Of a stretch of 64,000 nucleotides of DNA, positions 24,000 to 33,083 are shown piece after piece; the stretch's first letter is position 1; each line of letters opens with the position of its first letter. The stretch is from Ereboglobus sp. (GTDB lineage Bacteria; Verrucomicrobiota; Verrucomicrobiia; Opitutales; Opitutaceae): contig JARKRC010000069.1 of the NCBI GenBank assembly GCA_029974595.1, positions 118,603 to 182,602 on the forward strand, in the 5' to 3' direction. The notes beneath the pieces were generated by a model. The model did no database searches. It had not been told where the DNA came from and worked only from the letters and a program-made list of their open reading frames with translations. The translations under genes and the position numbers were made by a program.

Positions 24000-25286
24000 A
24001 TGGACCTCATCGTCAACGGCGGCAAACCGCTCTCCGGCATCATCACGCCCTCGGGCAACAAAAATTCCGCGCTCCCCATCGTCTGCGCCACACTCCTCGC
24101 CGACGAACCCGTCACGCTTCACAACGTCCCCGACATCACCGACATTGCCAGAATCGCAGCCTTCATGACGCGCCAGGGCTCCCGCATCGAATGGGACAAG
24201 GCAGCCGGCACCATGCGCCTCGACCACGGCGCCTTCAAAAACGAACTCCTCAACCACGAGCTCCCGCAGGACATGCGCTCGACCGTCCTCCTCTACCCCG
24301 CGCTCCTGCGCCGCATGAAAAAAATCGTCATCTCCGCCAACGCCACCGGCTGCTCCCTCGGCGTGCGCGAAATCGATCCCCACCTCGAAATCCTAGAAAA
24401 ACTCGGCGCGGTCATCGACGACGGCGAGCCGCTCGTCATCGCGCTCCCCGACGGCTTCCACGCCGCGCGCCATTGGTGCGACTACATGTCCGTCACGGTC
24501 ACGGAAAATTTCCTTATGGCCGCCGTCCTCGCCGACGGCGAATCCACCCTCATCAACGCCGCCAGCGAGCCCCACGTGCAGGACCTCTGCGCCGCGCTCA
24601 CCCTCATGGGCGCGCACATCGAAGGCGCGGGCACCAGCATGCTCCGCGTCCGCGGCGTCAAAAAACTCAAAGGCTGCGACGCGCACATATCGAGCGACTA
24701 TCACGAAATCGTCACCTTCCTCGCCCTCGGCGCGATCACCGGCGGGGAAATCCGCGTCGAAAAATCGCTCCCGCAGCACTTCGACCTCATCACCCGCGCC
24801 TTCGCCAAAATCGGCGTCGCTATCGAGCACGAAGGCGCCACCGCGATCGTCCGCCGCAACCAGCCCCTCGTCATCGAGGAACCCTACACCAGCAACCTCC
24901 TCACCAAAATCGAAGCCGCCCCCTGGCCTTATTTTTCCGTCGATTTGCTCCCCCTCATGATCGCCCTCGCCACACGCGCGCGCGGCACGATCCACTTCTG
25001 GAACAAGGTCTATGAAAACGGATTTTCCTGGATGCCCGAACTCGCGAAATTCGGCGCGCACATCCTCGTGAGCGATCCGCACCGCATCACGCTCTTCGGC
25101 GCGAAACCGCTCCGGCCCGCCGTCGTTGACGCGCCCTATATCATCCGCGCCACCATCGCGCTTTACATGGTCGCCGCAAGCATCCCCGGCGCGAGCATCG
25201 TAAAAAATGCCGACACGATCCGCCGCGCCCACCCGCGCTTCGTTGAAAACCTCCAGGCCCTCGGTGCCGAGGTCGAGTGGAAATAG
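24000..25286 (+). CDS. murA: UDP-N-acetylglucosamine 1-carboxyvinyltransferase (MurA-type, divergent)
   Basis: The 428-residue protein has the EPSP-synthase-type fold repeated motifs. SGNKNSALPI (K21, N22) is the substrate Lys-Asn pair of MurA, and ATGCSLGVREIDPHLE carries the catalytic Cys118. MurA adds enolpyruvate from PEP to UDP-GlcNAc, the first committed step of peptidoglycan synthesis, and is the fosfomycin target. Some usual motifs are altered: the FENRF-type segment reads VYENGFSW. It may therefore be a second MurA (MurA2-like) or a related enolpyruvyl transferase. A terminator at 25288 follows, and it is convergent with pyrE. Confidence 0.82.
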   Translation: MDLIVNGGKPLSGIITPSGNKNSALPIVCATLLADEPVTLHNVPDITDIARIAAFMTRQGSRIEWDKAAGTMRLDHGAFKNELLNHELPQDMRSTVLLYPALLRRMKKIVISANATGCSLGVREIDPHLEILEKLGAVIDDGEPLVIALPDGFHAARHWCDYMSVTVTENFLMAAVLADGESTLINAASEPHVQDLCAALTLMGAHIEGAGTSMLRVRGVKKLKGCDAHISSDYHEIVTFLALGAITGGEIRVEKSLPQHFDLITRAFAKIGVAIEHEGATAIVRRNQPLVIEEPYTSNLLTKIEAAPWPYFSVDLLPLMIALATRARGTIHFWNKVYENGFSWMPELAKFGAHILVSDPHRITLFGAKPLRPAVVDAPYIIRATIALYMVAASIPGASIVKNADTIRRAHPRFVENLQALGAEVEWK

Positions 25287-25287
25287 G

Positions 25288-25310
25288 GGCGCGCCTTCGC
25301 GCCGCTTTTA
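25288..25310 (+). terminator. Terminator after the murA-type gene
   Basis: GGCGCG (25288-25293) pairs with CGCGCC (25298-25303) across CCTT, then GCTTTTATTTT. It lies in the 34-base gap between two convergent genes. Confidence 0.65.
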
Positions 25311-25320
25311 TTTTCCGCCC

Positions 25321-25890
25321 TCAGCTTCCCGGTTTTTCCACCGGGAGGCTGGCAATCTCCGGCGGCAGTTGATCGGCGGGCCATGTCGGAAAACTCAGTT
25401 CGAGGAGCGACACCGCCGGCACGTCAAACTTTGCCGCGCCCGCTCTGCGATCCACAAGCATCGCCACGCCCGCCGGCACGCCGCCGCACGCCCTGACGAT
25501 GTTGAGCGCCTCGACCACGCGGCCGCCGCGCGTCACCACGTCCTCGACCACAAGCACACGCTCGCCCGGCGCGATCTTGAAACCGCGGCGCAGCACGAGT
25601 GCGTTGTTTTCCTTTTCGGCAAAAATGTAGCGCGCCCCCGTCTGCCGCGCGACCTCCTGCCCGATCACGAGGCCGCCCATCGCGGGGGCGAGCACCGTCT
25701 CGAATTGCAAGCCGCCGAGCCTTGGCAGCAATAGCTCGGCGAGGCGGGTGACCGCGGCCATGTCCTGACACACCTGCGCGCATTGGAAAAAATGCCCGCT
25801 GTGCAACCCCGAGCGCAGCACAAAATGCCCGCGCAGCAAAGCGCGCGTGCGTGTGAAAATGTCCAGGACCTCTTGCTGTTGCGAATCCAT
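25321..25890 (-). CDS. pyrE: Orotate phosphoribosyltransferase
   Basis: The 189-residue enzyme joins orotate to PRPP to give OMP in pyrimidine synthesis. The PRPP motif reads VLVVEDVVTRGGRVVEAL (about residues 108-125), with the usual TGG as RGG. FVLRSGLHSGHFFQC near the N-terminus and the flexible-loop segment FAEKENNALVLRRGF are also typical of PyrE. The start at 25890 (MDSQQQEV) gives the normal family length; the longer frame only adds a basic tail. It is divergent from the metallo-beta-lactamase-type gene at 25980. Confidence 0.88.
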   Translation of the reverse strand: MDSQQQEVLDIFTRTRALLRGHFVLRSGLHSGHFFQCAQVCQDMAAVTRLAELLLPRLGGLQFETVLAPAMGGLVIGQEVARQTGARYIFAEKENNALVLRRGFKIAPGERVLVVEDVVTRGGRVVEALNIVRACGGVPAGVAMLVDRRAGAAKFDVPAVSLLELSFPTWPADQLPPEIASLPVEKPGS

Positions 25891-25979
25891 GAGGCGCGAC
25901 GTTGCCGGCGGCGGCGCGGGCTGCCAAGTCTGCTTTTTTGAACGTGCGACACGCCCCAATCCCTGTCATACTGTCTGCC

Positions 25980-26855
25980 GTGGTCATCGAATTTGCACCT
26001 CTTGAAGACGAGCTCGGCGACGTTCTGGACAAGGCGATGCGGCACGCCTGCTGCACCGAGCAATCCCTCGCCGACCGCTCCGGCGTCTCCGCCGAGAAAA
26101 TACACGACGCGATCGACTACCGCTACGAACTGACTCCCGACGAGCTGCGACGCCTCGCCGCCGCGCTCAGGCTCAACGAATCCGGCCTGCTCGCGCTCGC
26201 GCAAAACCGCTACCCGCTGCCCGAGATTTCCGGCCTGCCCTTCTGCCTTTATCCGCTGCGCACACCCCACGGCATCGGCGTCGCCAACGCCTACATCGTC
26301 ACCGAGTGCGGACAATCCTCCGGCATCCTCTTCGACACCGGCTCGGACCACGCGCACATCGAGCGCGTCTGGCCCAAGCGCATCAGCAAGCTCGACGCCA
26401 TTTTTATCACTCATGCCGAAACCGAGCACACCGGCGGACTCGCCGGGCTCCGGCGCGCGTTTGACAGCGTGCCCGTGTTCTTCCCCCAGGGGATTTGCCT
26501 TTCGGATACAAACGCATGCTGGGCCGGGGCCGGCGGCAGCCTAGCGATCGGCGAAGGCGCGCGCCTGCGCTTCGGCGCGTTCGAAGTGCGCGCGATCAAC
26601 ACGCCCGGCCATGCCGAGGCGCACAACAGTTACATCGTCAGCGTGCCCGCCATTCCCGACTCCACGCAATTGCTCGTCTCAGGCGACCTGCTCTTCGCCG
26701 GCTCGGCCGGACGCGGTTATTTTTGCGCGCAAAGTTTTTCCGAAAGCCTGAGGCGGCTCTTCGGCGAACTCCCCGCAAAAACGGTCGTCGCCCCAGGACA
26801 CGGCCCGCTTACGACCCTGGGAAACGAACGAAAAAACAACCCGTTCTCGTGTTAG
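25980..26855 (+). CDS. Metallo-beta-lactamase-fold protein with N-terminal HTH-like domain
   Basis: The 291-residue protein (GTG start at 25980 assumed; other non-ATG starts lie further upstream) begins with an HTH-like segment: SLADRSGVSAEKIHDAIDYR, then TPDELRRLAAALRLNESGLLAL. An MBL domain follows. Motif I reads THAETEH instead of H-x-H-x-D-H, and the other metal motifs are TPGHAEAH, SGDLLF and APGHGPL. The substitutions in motif I suggest altered metal binding or a lost site; the rest resembles glyoxalase-II-like hydrolases. The substrate is unknown. The tRNA-Pro follows downstream on the opposite strand. Confidence 0.72.
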   Translation: MVIEFAPLEDELGDVLDKAMRHACCTEQSLADRSGVSAEKIHDAIDYRYELTPDELRRLAAALRLNESGLLALAQNRYPLPEISGLPFCLYPLRTPHGIGVANAYIVTECGQSSGILFDTGSDHAHIERVWPKRISKLDAIFITHAETEHTGGLAGLRRAFDSVPVFFPQGICLSDTNACWAGAGGSLAIGEGARLRFGAFEVRAINTPGHAEAHNSYIVSVPAIPDSTQLLVSGDLLFAGSAGRGYFCAQSFSESLRRLFGELPAKTVVAPGHGPLTTLGNERKNNPFSC

Positions 26856-26912
26856 AAAACAAACCCATCGCCAAAACGCGAAAGTGCAGGAAGATATCCC
26901 TGCGTTTCAAAA

Positions 26913-26989
<77 letters not shown>

Positions 26990-27085
26990 ATCCGATTGAG
27001 CCGAGCAAGATGAGAGCCCGCCCGCCGCGCTTCAAGGAGAATCTTGCATCCGCTTTTGCCCGTGCCACCCGGCACGCTTCCCCCG

Positions 27086-28969
27086 TCACCACGCAAACCG
27101 GTAGCCGAGATTCACCGCCCAGGGACGATTGTAGTGCGTGGCGTGGGCGTATTCATAATCATAATACAACTGGCTGCGCGCATTGATCACGTAGGCGGCG
27201 CCGAAGCCTGCTTCCCAGCGCCAGCCGTCGAAATCGGCGGCAAACTCGCGGGCTGGCGAACCAGCCCCAACGCGCACACGCCCGTCGTTCGTGCTCGAAT
27301 ACACAAGCGCAACTTTTGCATAAGGATGCCAGCCGGGATTGGCGCCGCCGGTTTCGCCGAAGCGGAGCGCGATGCGGGCCTGCGATGCCTTTGATTTTTG
27401 CACGTTCACGGGAATGGAACCTCCGCCATCGTAAACGTAATCGGCCTGATAGTCCGCGCCGTCGATGCCGGCGACGGCGTATTGCACGGAGGGCTCGATC
27501 CACCATTCCTCGTTCCACAAGAGGCGGCGGCCCACTTCGAACGAGAGGCCCTTGATGTCATTGCTATAATTCGCCGTCGCGAGGTAGCCATCGGCGGTGA
27601 TGGCGTTGATGTCGGTTTTGTTACGATCCATGCGCCCGATGAGATCGGCAAACCAGCCCGTCTCATACAGCCATGTCACATAAAGGCCGCCGCCGGAGCC
27701 CTTCGTTTTGCCTTCGCCGCCGGTGTTGAAATCGCGATCCGTGCGGCTCATCGCGCCAAACGCGCCGAAAATCCATGTCGAACCGCCCCCGCGAAACGCT
27801 TTGTCCGCGCCGAGCGTCGCGCCGTAGGAATACTGGTGGAAAGCGTAGCCGGTGAGATTCTTGTCCGCATTGACGCGCGCGGCGTTGGCGCGGAACCAGA
27901 GGCTTGCCGTGCCTCCGAGCGGAGGTTCGCGAAGCTCTCCCATGCGTTTGTAGAGAGCGTCGAGTTCGTAGTGCCAGTCCTGCCCGGCTGCCGCCGCAGA
28001 TGCGACAACGGCGGAGGCGATGCGGCTCAATTGCGTGCTGTTGTTCAGATACCACGAGTCGTGCGCGCCGCGTTCGACCTGGTAGGCGTAAGCGCCCACA
28101 TCCATTGTTCCGCTAAAAGTCGCGCCCGCGTCCGCCGGCGCGCTGACGACCAGGATCGATGTGTTGTCATCCGGATTGCCGTCGTGCGTGAACCGCAAGG
28201 TGTGCGCGCCCTCGCTCGATCCACTGATGACGATCTGGTCGCCTGTGTCGGAGCCGCTAAGATTGACGCGCAGGTTGAACTCGCCACCGTCGCCGGTGAG
28301 CGCGCCGAGCGTGAGTTTGTTGTAGTTTGCGCCGATGCTGCTGAAAACGATGTTTGCCCCGGGCGAGACATCGAGCGCCTTGAGCGTTTGATTGTGACCG
28401 GCGAGATCAAGTCTTGCCGATGTCGCGAGCGTGACGTCGGAGCTTTGCGCAATGGCGTTGACGACATTGAGGCGGAGCGTGCCCGCGGTGATTTGCGTCG
28501 CGCCCGTGTAAGCCGTCGTCACCGAAAATGCCAGCGTGCCCGTGCCCTCCATGAGCACGCCTGCGTCGCTGCCGGTAATGCGAAGACCGGCAGCGGTGCC
28601 CGAGATCGTGCCGCTCGCCTGCGCCCCGACAAAATCCCAGTTGCCCGTGCCCGTGACAATCATGCCCGGATTCGTGCCGGACGCGCCGAGGAGCACGCCA
28701 TTGGATGAGGAAATCACGACCGTGCCGGACTGCGCCGACGCCAGCGTGCTCGAGCCGAAAATGACCGCGCTGCTCGCGGTGAAATGCACATTGACCGAGC
28801 CGTCCCACCAATTGGCAATCGAGCCGGTTGCCCAAACGCCGCCGTTGGTGCCGCTCCATTCGAGCCCGTCGGCGCGGGCGCGCGTTGGCGTGAAGGTTGC
28901 GGCGAGGCAGAGGAGCGTGACTGCGACAATCGGAGGCGTTTTTACAAAGGGCTTGAGGAATGGACGCAT
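27086..28969 (-). CDS. Autotransporter with outer-membrane beta-barrel
   Basis: The 627-residue protein has a signal peptide (VAVTLLCLAATFTPTRARA), a beta-helix-like passenger rich in Gly/Thr/Ser repeats (such as GTGNWDFVGAQASGTISGTA) with the autotransporter-associated TAYTGATQITAGTLRLN motif (about residues 150-166), and a C-terminal barrel domain (about 340-627) ending in aromatic YRFAW. Proteins of this type pass their own N-terminal domain across the outer membrane through the barrel. The passenger is short and its function is unknown. It is separated from its neighbours by non-coding gaps with no operon partner. Confidence 0.85.
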   Translation of the reverse strand: MRPFLKPFVKTPPIVAVTLLCLAATFTPTRARADGLEWSGTNGGVWATGSIANWWDGSVNVHFTASSAVIFGSSTLASAQSGTVVISSSNGVLLGASGTNPGMIVTGTGNWDFVGAQASGTISGTAAGLRITGSDAGVLMEGTGTLAFSVTTAYTGATQITAGTLRLNVVNAIAQSSDVTLATSARLDLAGHNQTLKALDVSPGANIVFSSIGANYNKLTLGALTGDGGEFNLRVNLSGSDTGDQIVISGSSEGAHTLRFTHDGNPDDNTSILVVSAPADAGATFSGTMDVGAYAYQVERGAHDSWYLNNSTQLSRIASAVVASAAAAGQDWHYELDALYKRMGELREPPLGGTASLWFRANAARVNADKNLTGYAFHQYSYGATLGADKAFRGGGSTWIFGAFGAMSRTDRDFNTGGEGKTKGSGGGLYVTWLYETGWFADLIGRMDRNKTDINAITADGYLATANYSNDIKGLSFEVGRRLLWNEEWWIEPSVQYAVAGIDGADYQADYVYDGGGSIPVNVQKSKASQARIALRFGETGGANPGWHPYAKVALVYSSTNDGRVRVGAGSPAREFAADFDGWRWEAGFGAAYVINARSQLYYDYEYAHATHYNRPWAVNLGYRFAW

Positions 28970-29051
28970 TTTTACCGGGTGTTTGAACTTAAGACGCCCC
29001 GCATCGTCAAGTGTGACGCTTCACGGGCGGATTTTGTGAATGCCGCGCGTC

Positions 29052-30260
29052 TCACGACAACGGCGAAAGCGTTTCGGCCACGGGCACGCGATACGCCTTC
29101 ATCGCGGGAATCACGCCGCCCAGCGCGCCGAGCACGATCATCGCCAGCGGGCACCACAGCAGCACCGCATGCCACGAGAGGGCGGTGATGACGACGCCGG
29201 TTTGTTCGCGAATCAGCTCCGTCACGCCTGTCATCAACGCAAAATAGACGGCAAAGCCGCCCAGCGCGCCCAGCGCGCCGATCACCATCGCCTCCAGCAT
29301 GACAACGCCGAACACCATGCCGCGCCGCGCCCCGAGCGCGCGCAGGATCGCGATGTCGCGCTGCCTCGCGCTCATCGACGCGTAAGTGCTCGCGAGCACC
29401 GAGGCCGCCGCGACAAGCATCACGACGAATGCCACCAGCGCCAGCACGCGGTCGAACCAGCCTATCTTGTTGAAAAAATCCGCGATGATCGTCGCCGTCG
29501 GGTAGGCAAACGTCAGACGGTCGCCCTGCTTGTTGTAATATTGCTGGAGGGCAAACTCCGCCGTCCGCGCCTTCAACTGCACGAGCACCGCGCTCAACTC
29601 CGACTCGGCGGACGCGGCGTGCCCGCTCATGTGCTGCACGCCTTCGAGCGGTATCCAGATCACGCGGTCGGCGGGCGTGCTGGTCGGCGCCAGGATGCCC
29701 GTCACCTTGTATTCCTCCTCGTGCTCATGGCCGGAAGCACGGGCAAGCCCGTGACTCGGATGAAAGATCGAGCCCACCGCGAGTCCGAGCTGCCTGGCGG
29801 CGAAACTTCCCACGACGGCCTCGTGCGCGTGCCCGCCGGTGGAAAAAAGCCGTCCCTCCTCCAGCGCGTATTTTTTCCCGGGCGCGTATTCGACGTCCGT
29901 GAACAGCTCCGGCGACGTGCCCACGATGCGCCAGCCTTTGTAGTTGTCGCCGCTCGCAACCGGAATGGCCGCCTTCACGGCGGGATGCCTTTTGATCTGC
30001 TCATAATCGGCAACGCGAATGTTTCCCGGCGGCGCCTCAAGATGAAAAATTGCGTTGAGCACGATCTGCAATTCCGACCCGCGCGCGCCAAGCACGGCGT
30101 CGAAACTGGTGCTCGTTTCAACGAACGCGCGTTGCGATTGCGCCTTCACCATCCACACCGTCATGAGCAGGCCGGTGGCGAACGCGATGCTGGCCGCCGT
30201 CACGAGCGTCGAAAGGGCGTGCTGGCGAAGGCTGCGGTAAATGATGAGCGGAATGGTCAC
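29052..30260 (-). CDS. ABC transporter permease, FtsX/MacB-LolC type
   Basis: The 402-residue protein has an N-terminal membrane segment (LSTLVTAASIAFATGLLMTVWMV), a large periplasmic domain (about residues 40-255) and three C-terminal membrane segments (VLALVAFVVMLVAAASVLAS, then VMLEAMVIGALGALGGFAVYF and LLWCPLAMIVLGALGGVI), the pattern of FtsX-type exporters. The ATPase gene lies upstream on the same strand, 72 bases away. Such pairs drive lipoprotein release, efflux or peptide export by mechanotransmission. Only one permease gene is present, so it would act as a homodimer. Confidence 0.87.
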   Translation of the reverse strand: MTIPLIIYRSLRQHALSTLVTAASIAFATGLLMTVWMVKAQSQRAFVETSTSFDAVLGARGSELQIVLNAIFHLEAPPGNIRVADYEQIKRHPAVKAAIPVASGDNYKGWRIVGTSPELFTDVEYAPGKKYALEEGRLFSTGGHAHEAVVGSFAARQLGLAVGSIFHPSHGLARASGHEHEEEYKVTGILAPTSTPADRVIWIPLEGVQHMSGHAASAESELSAVLVQLKARTAEFALQQYYNKQGDRLTFAYPTATIIADFFNKIGWFDRVLALVAFVVMLVAAASVLASTYASMSARQRDIAILRALGARRGMVFGVVMLEAMVIGALGALGGFAVYFALMTGVTELIREQTGVVITALSWHAVLLWCPLAMIVLGALGGVIPAMKAYRVPVAETLSPLS

Positions 30261-30332
30261 GGGAAATGCGGAATGTGGTCTACGAACGAAGTGAGTGGTT
30301 TGACATGCCGAATGAGAAAACGCGGGTGGCGA

Positions 30333-31061
30333 TCACTCGACGGCGCGCCGGGGGGCTTCGCCGGGCTTGCGCGGCTGGCCCCACGGAGTGCGCGAGGCGT
30401 TGTCCATGCGGTTGATCGCGGAAAAATCGCGCACGTCCTCGAAGCGCGCGAGCGTGGCGTCGTCATGGCTCACGAGGAGGAGTGCCGCGCCGCACTCGCG
30501 GCAGGTTTCCTTCATCAGGTCGAGGGCGCTCGCCGTGTGGCGGTTGTCGAGATTGCCCGTCGGCTCGTCGGCGATGACGAGCTTGGGACGGTTTGCGATG
30601 GCGCGTGCGACAGCCACGCGCTGCTGCTGCCCGGTCGAGAGCTCGCGCGGAAAATGCCGCAGGCGGTGCGAGAGCCCCACGCGGTCGAGCATCGCGCGGG
30701 CGCGCGCGCCATCGACCCCGCCCGGGGCAAACGACATGCCCAGCAGCACGTTTTCCAAAACCGTGTGCCCTTGCAGCAGATTGAACGTCTGGAAAATGTA
30801 GCCGATCTTCGCGGCGCGCAGCACGTCGCGGCCCGACTCGCCAAGCGCGGTCATCTCGGTGCCGTCAATCACGATGCTGCCGCTGTTGGGGCGCAGGATT
30901 CCAGCGATGAGGTGCAGGAATGTGGTTTTGCCCGAGCCGCTCTCGCCGCGCAACGCGACCTGCGCGCCGGGCTCAAGATGAAATTCCGCCACATCCACGA
31001 CGCGCACCTTGGCCCCTTCGGGCGTGGTGAAACTTTTGGTGAGGTTGCGAACAATAAGCAT
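30333..31061 (-). CDS. ABC transporter ATP-binding protein, LolD/MacB type
   Basis: The 242-residue ATPase has Walker A GESGSGKTTFLHLIAG, the signature LSTGQQQRVAVARAI, Walker B LVIADEPTGNLD and a switch His in LLLVSHDDA. The DEPTGNLD form is characteristic of the LolD/MacB/FtsE group of short ATPases that pair with FtsX-like permeases. It is the first gene of a two-gene minus-strand operon and pairs with the permease at 29052. The substrate is not shown by the sequence. Confidence 0.92.
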   Translation of the reverse strand: MLIVRNLTKSFTTPEGAKVRVVDVAEFHLEPGAQVALRGESGSGKTTFLHLIAGILRPNSGSIVIDGTEMTALGESGRDVLRAAKIGYIFQTFNLLQGHTVLENVLLGMSFAPGGVDGARARAMLDRVGLSHRLRHFPRELSTGQQQRVAVARAIANRPKLVIADEPTGNLDNRHTASALDLMKETCRECGAALLLVSHDDATLARFEDVRDFSAINRMDNASRTPWGQPRKPGEAPRRAVE

Positions 31062-31212
31062 GACTGGTTGCGCGTATTTTCGGCACCATCGCGCATGGAC
31101 GGAAAAAGCGCGAGCGCATTTTCCGCACGAAAGCGGCGGCTGGCGGCGCTTCCGGCGCCAAGCAAAAATTGATTTCGCGTTTGCCCGGGCTTCGTATTTT
31201 GCTCGGACAAAT

Positions 31213-31632
31213 ATGGCTCTTCAGCGCGATTACATTTTGCGGTTGCTGGATCAGTTGCGGGAATTCCTCACGCAGATCGTGCGGCTGCGCGAGGCTGAGC
31301 GGCCGGATGATGCGCTGCTGGCGATCTTGCAGGCGCAGGAACGGTTGTTCGGACGCGAGGCGTCATTGTTCATGCAGTTCGCGCCGGAGGAGCAGTTTCG
31401 CGCGCTGACGTTTGGCGAGGCGGCGGACGAGGCGCGCGCGAAGTGCGTGATGCAGGCCGACCTGCTGTCGGAAATGGCGCGCGTTTACGTTTACAAGGAG
31501 CAGCAGGCGCTGGCCCTGGGAGCGTGGCAATACGCGCGGGTGCTGCTGGAACTGGCCGCGGAAAAATTCCCGGGCCCGGGTATCGACGAGCGCATCGCCG
31601 CCGTCCGCCGCGAGATCACGCTGCTGCGGTGA
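31213..31632 (+). CDS. Small helical protein, DUF6483-like
   Basis: The 139-residue protein is all helical: MALQRDYILRLLDQLREFLTQIVRLR, then paired helices with LLEILQAQERLF-like and ALALGAWQYARVLLELAAEKF segments resembling one or two TPR-like units. The N-terminus resembles the small DUF6483 family; that match is from memory and weak. It starts divergently from the ABC transporter operon and stands before the coaX gene, which is on the other strand. No enzymatic motif is present. Confidence 0.6.
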   Translation: MALQRDYILRLLDQLREFLTQIVRLREAERPDDALLAILQAQERLFGREASLFMQFAPEEQFRALTFGEAADEARAKCVMQADLLSEMARVYVYKEQQALALGAWQYARVLLELAAEKFPGPGIDERIAAVRREITLLR

Positions 31633-31688
31633 AAGAAATGGAATGCCGGATTTTCCCTTTGCGCATTTTGGCGCCTCTTTGCGGCTGT

Positions 31689-32477
31689 TTATGATTCTTG
31701 TCCGTGATTGAGTTCCCACGCGGTGGCGAGGCCGCGGAGGGTGAGGTCGGGGACGACTTCAAAGGGAATTTTCAGGCGGTCGCGCAGGAGCGCGGCGGAA
31801 CCGCCCGTGCTGTAAATGCGCGGGTTGGTTTCGCCCCGTTTCGCAAGGTCGGCAAGCACGGCGTCGAGGAGCGCCTGTATCATGCCGCCAAAACCGATCA
31901 CCGTGCCGATGCGCATGGCCTCGATCGTGGACTGGCCGACGGCGCGGGTGACGTCGATCGATTCATCGAGGAGCGGGAGTTGCGCGGTTTGCTCGTGCAG
32001 GTAGCGGCGCATGAGTTCGACGCCGGGCGCGATGATGCCGCCTTCGTAGCCCCGGGCGCGGGTGATGATGTCGAAAGTGACCGCCGTTCCCATGTCGATC
32101 ACGATGGCCGGAAGCCCGCCGAGGGCGCGCGCGCCGGCGGCGTTGGCGAGGCGGTCCTGTCCGATTTCGGCGGGGCGGGGATAGCCGATGGGGACGCCGA
32201 TTTTTTTGTCGTGCGTGAGGTGCAGGACGGGAAGCGGAAACGCATCGCGCGCGAGCACGCGGCGGAGCGCGTCGCTGGCGGCGGGGACGACCGAGCACCA
32301 CGCGAGGCCGGAGATGCCGGGCTGGCGCGCGAGGAGATCGGCGATCTTCGGGCCGATGCCGGCAGCGGGGTCTTCGAGCGTGCGTGTGAGGGTGTCGTAG
32401 TGCGCGCGCGCGCCATCAGTCGCGGTGACGATGCCGTAGTGCGTGTGCGTGTTGCCGATGTCGATGCAGAGAAGCAT
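31689..32477 (-). CDS. coaX: Type III pantothenate kinase
   Basis: The 262-residue enzyme phosphorylates pantothenate, the first step of coenzyme A synthesis. It has the ASKHA-fold phosphate motif LCIDIGNTHTHYGIV at the N-terminus, IDMGTAVTFDII in the centre, GGIIAPGVELM and the C-terminal STGGSAALLRDRL. Its length is normal for CoaX. The nearby birA-like gene is about 4 kb away, so the common birA-coaX pairing is not a single operon here. Confidence 0.92.
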   Translation of the reverse strand: MLLCIDIGNTHTHYGIVTATDGARAHYDTLTRTLEDPAAGIGPKIADLLARQPGISGLAWCSVVPAASDALRRVLARDAFPLPVLHLTHDKKIGVPIGYPRPAEIGQDRLANAAGARALGGLPAIVIDMGTAVTFDIITRARGYEGGIIAPGVELMRRYLHEQTAQLPLLDESIDVTRAVGQSTIEAMRIGTVIGFGGMIQALLDAVLADLAKRGETNPRIYSTGGSAALLRDRLKIPFEVVPDLTLRGLATAWELNHGQES

Positions 32478-33083
32478 GGTGAAATGCGGAGTGCGGAATT
32501 ATCGGACGCAGGCGGACAAAGGAAAGCTAATCTGAACGGGCAGGATGCCGGTGCCACCCAACCCACATGGGCGAGTCGCCCATGCCACCCGAGCCGCCGA
32601 AGCCCTTAAACTTCATCTCTAATCTTAAACTTCCTTCTCCGTCCTCCGTGTCCTTTGTGTCTTGTCAGGCCACTCGTCTTCGACTCGTAGAGTGGTGAAT
32701 CCTCGGGCCTTCCTCCGTCCGGCTTTCTTTTGCACTTGATTGGAAAACGAAATGGGATTCGATGCCGACAGAGGCACGAAGGCGCGTTTGGGCCACCCCT
32801 TCTCCTCGGTCTCATTTGCCATGCAAAACACCTGAACCACCAGCCCGGAAATCATAATCACATAACACAAAACATTTTCGCGTAGCTTCGGCTGCTATCC
32901 AGATCAAAACCGGCAGTTTTAATGGGAAAGGCAGCGTCGGGGCGCGACCTCACTTGGGGCGCGCCGCGGCGTTCTTTCCCGGGCGCCTGCCGGTGCCTGA
33001 TCTGGGACGTGCGCAGGCGCGTCCCTCTTTTTTTCAGGCACCAGTTTCCCCGCCCGGCTAGGAGCAGCCTTTGTGGCTGAACG
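32478..33083. other. Non-coding stretch with a 106-bp repeat and a degenerate palindrome
   Basis: It holds one unit of a roughly 106-bp repeat (32604-32709) whose second unit is at 36245-36350, and a degenerate form of the CACGGGC palindrome around 32536. Nothing else was recognised. Short open frames here look like shadows. Confidence 0.6.
32604..32709 (+). repeat. 106-bp dispersed repeat, unit A
   Basis: It begins CCTTAAACTTCATC, contains TCCTCCGTGTCCTTTGTGTC and a small hairpin CCACTC/GAGTGG, and ends with a GGGCC. Unit B at 36245-36350 matches with only a few differences. The two units flank the accessory gene cluster at 33.1-35.8 kb in the same orientation. Confidence 0.8.

Noticed and set aside
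22902..24383. Long open frames on the minus strand (493 and 538 codons) opposite the sigma operon, the Arg/Gly-rich gene and the start of murA
   Set aside because: They overlap firm plus-strand genes, give Ala/Gly/Arg-only sequences without motifs and arise from high GC.
29040..31172. 710-codon plus-strand open frame opposite the ABC transporter genes
   Set aside because: The minus strand encodes clear permease and ATPase motifs; the plus-strand product has no domain and is composition-biased.
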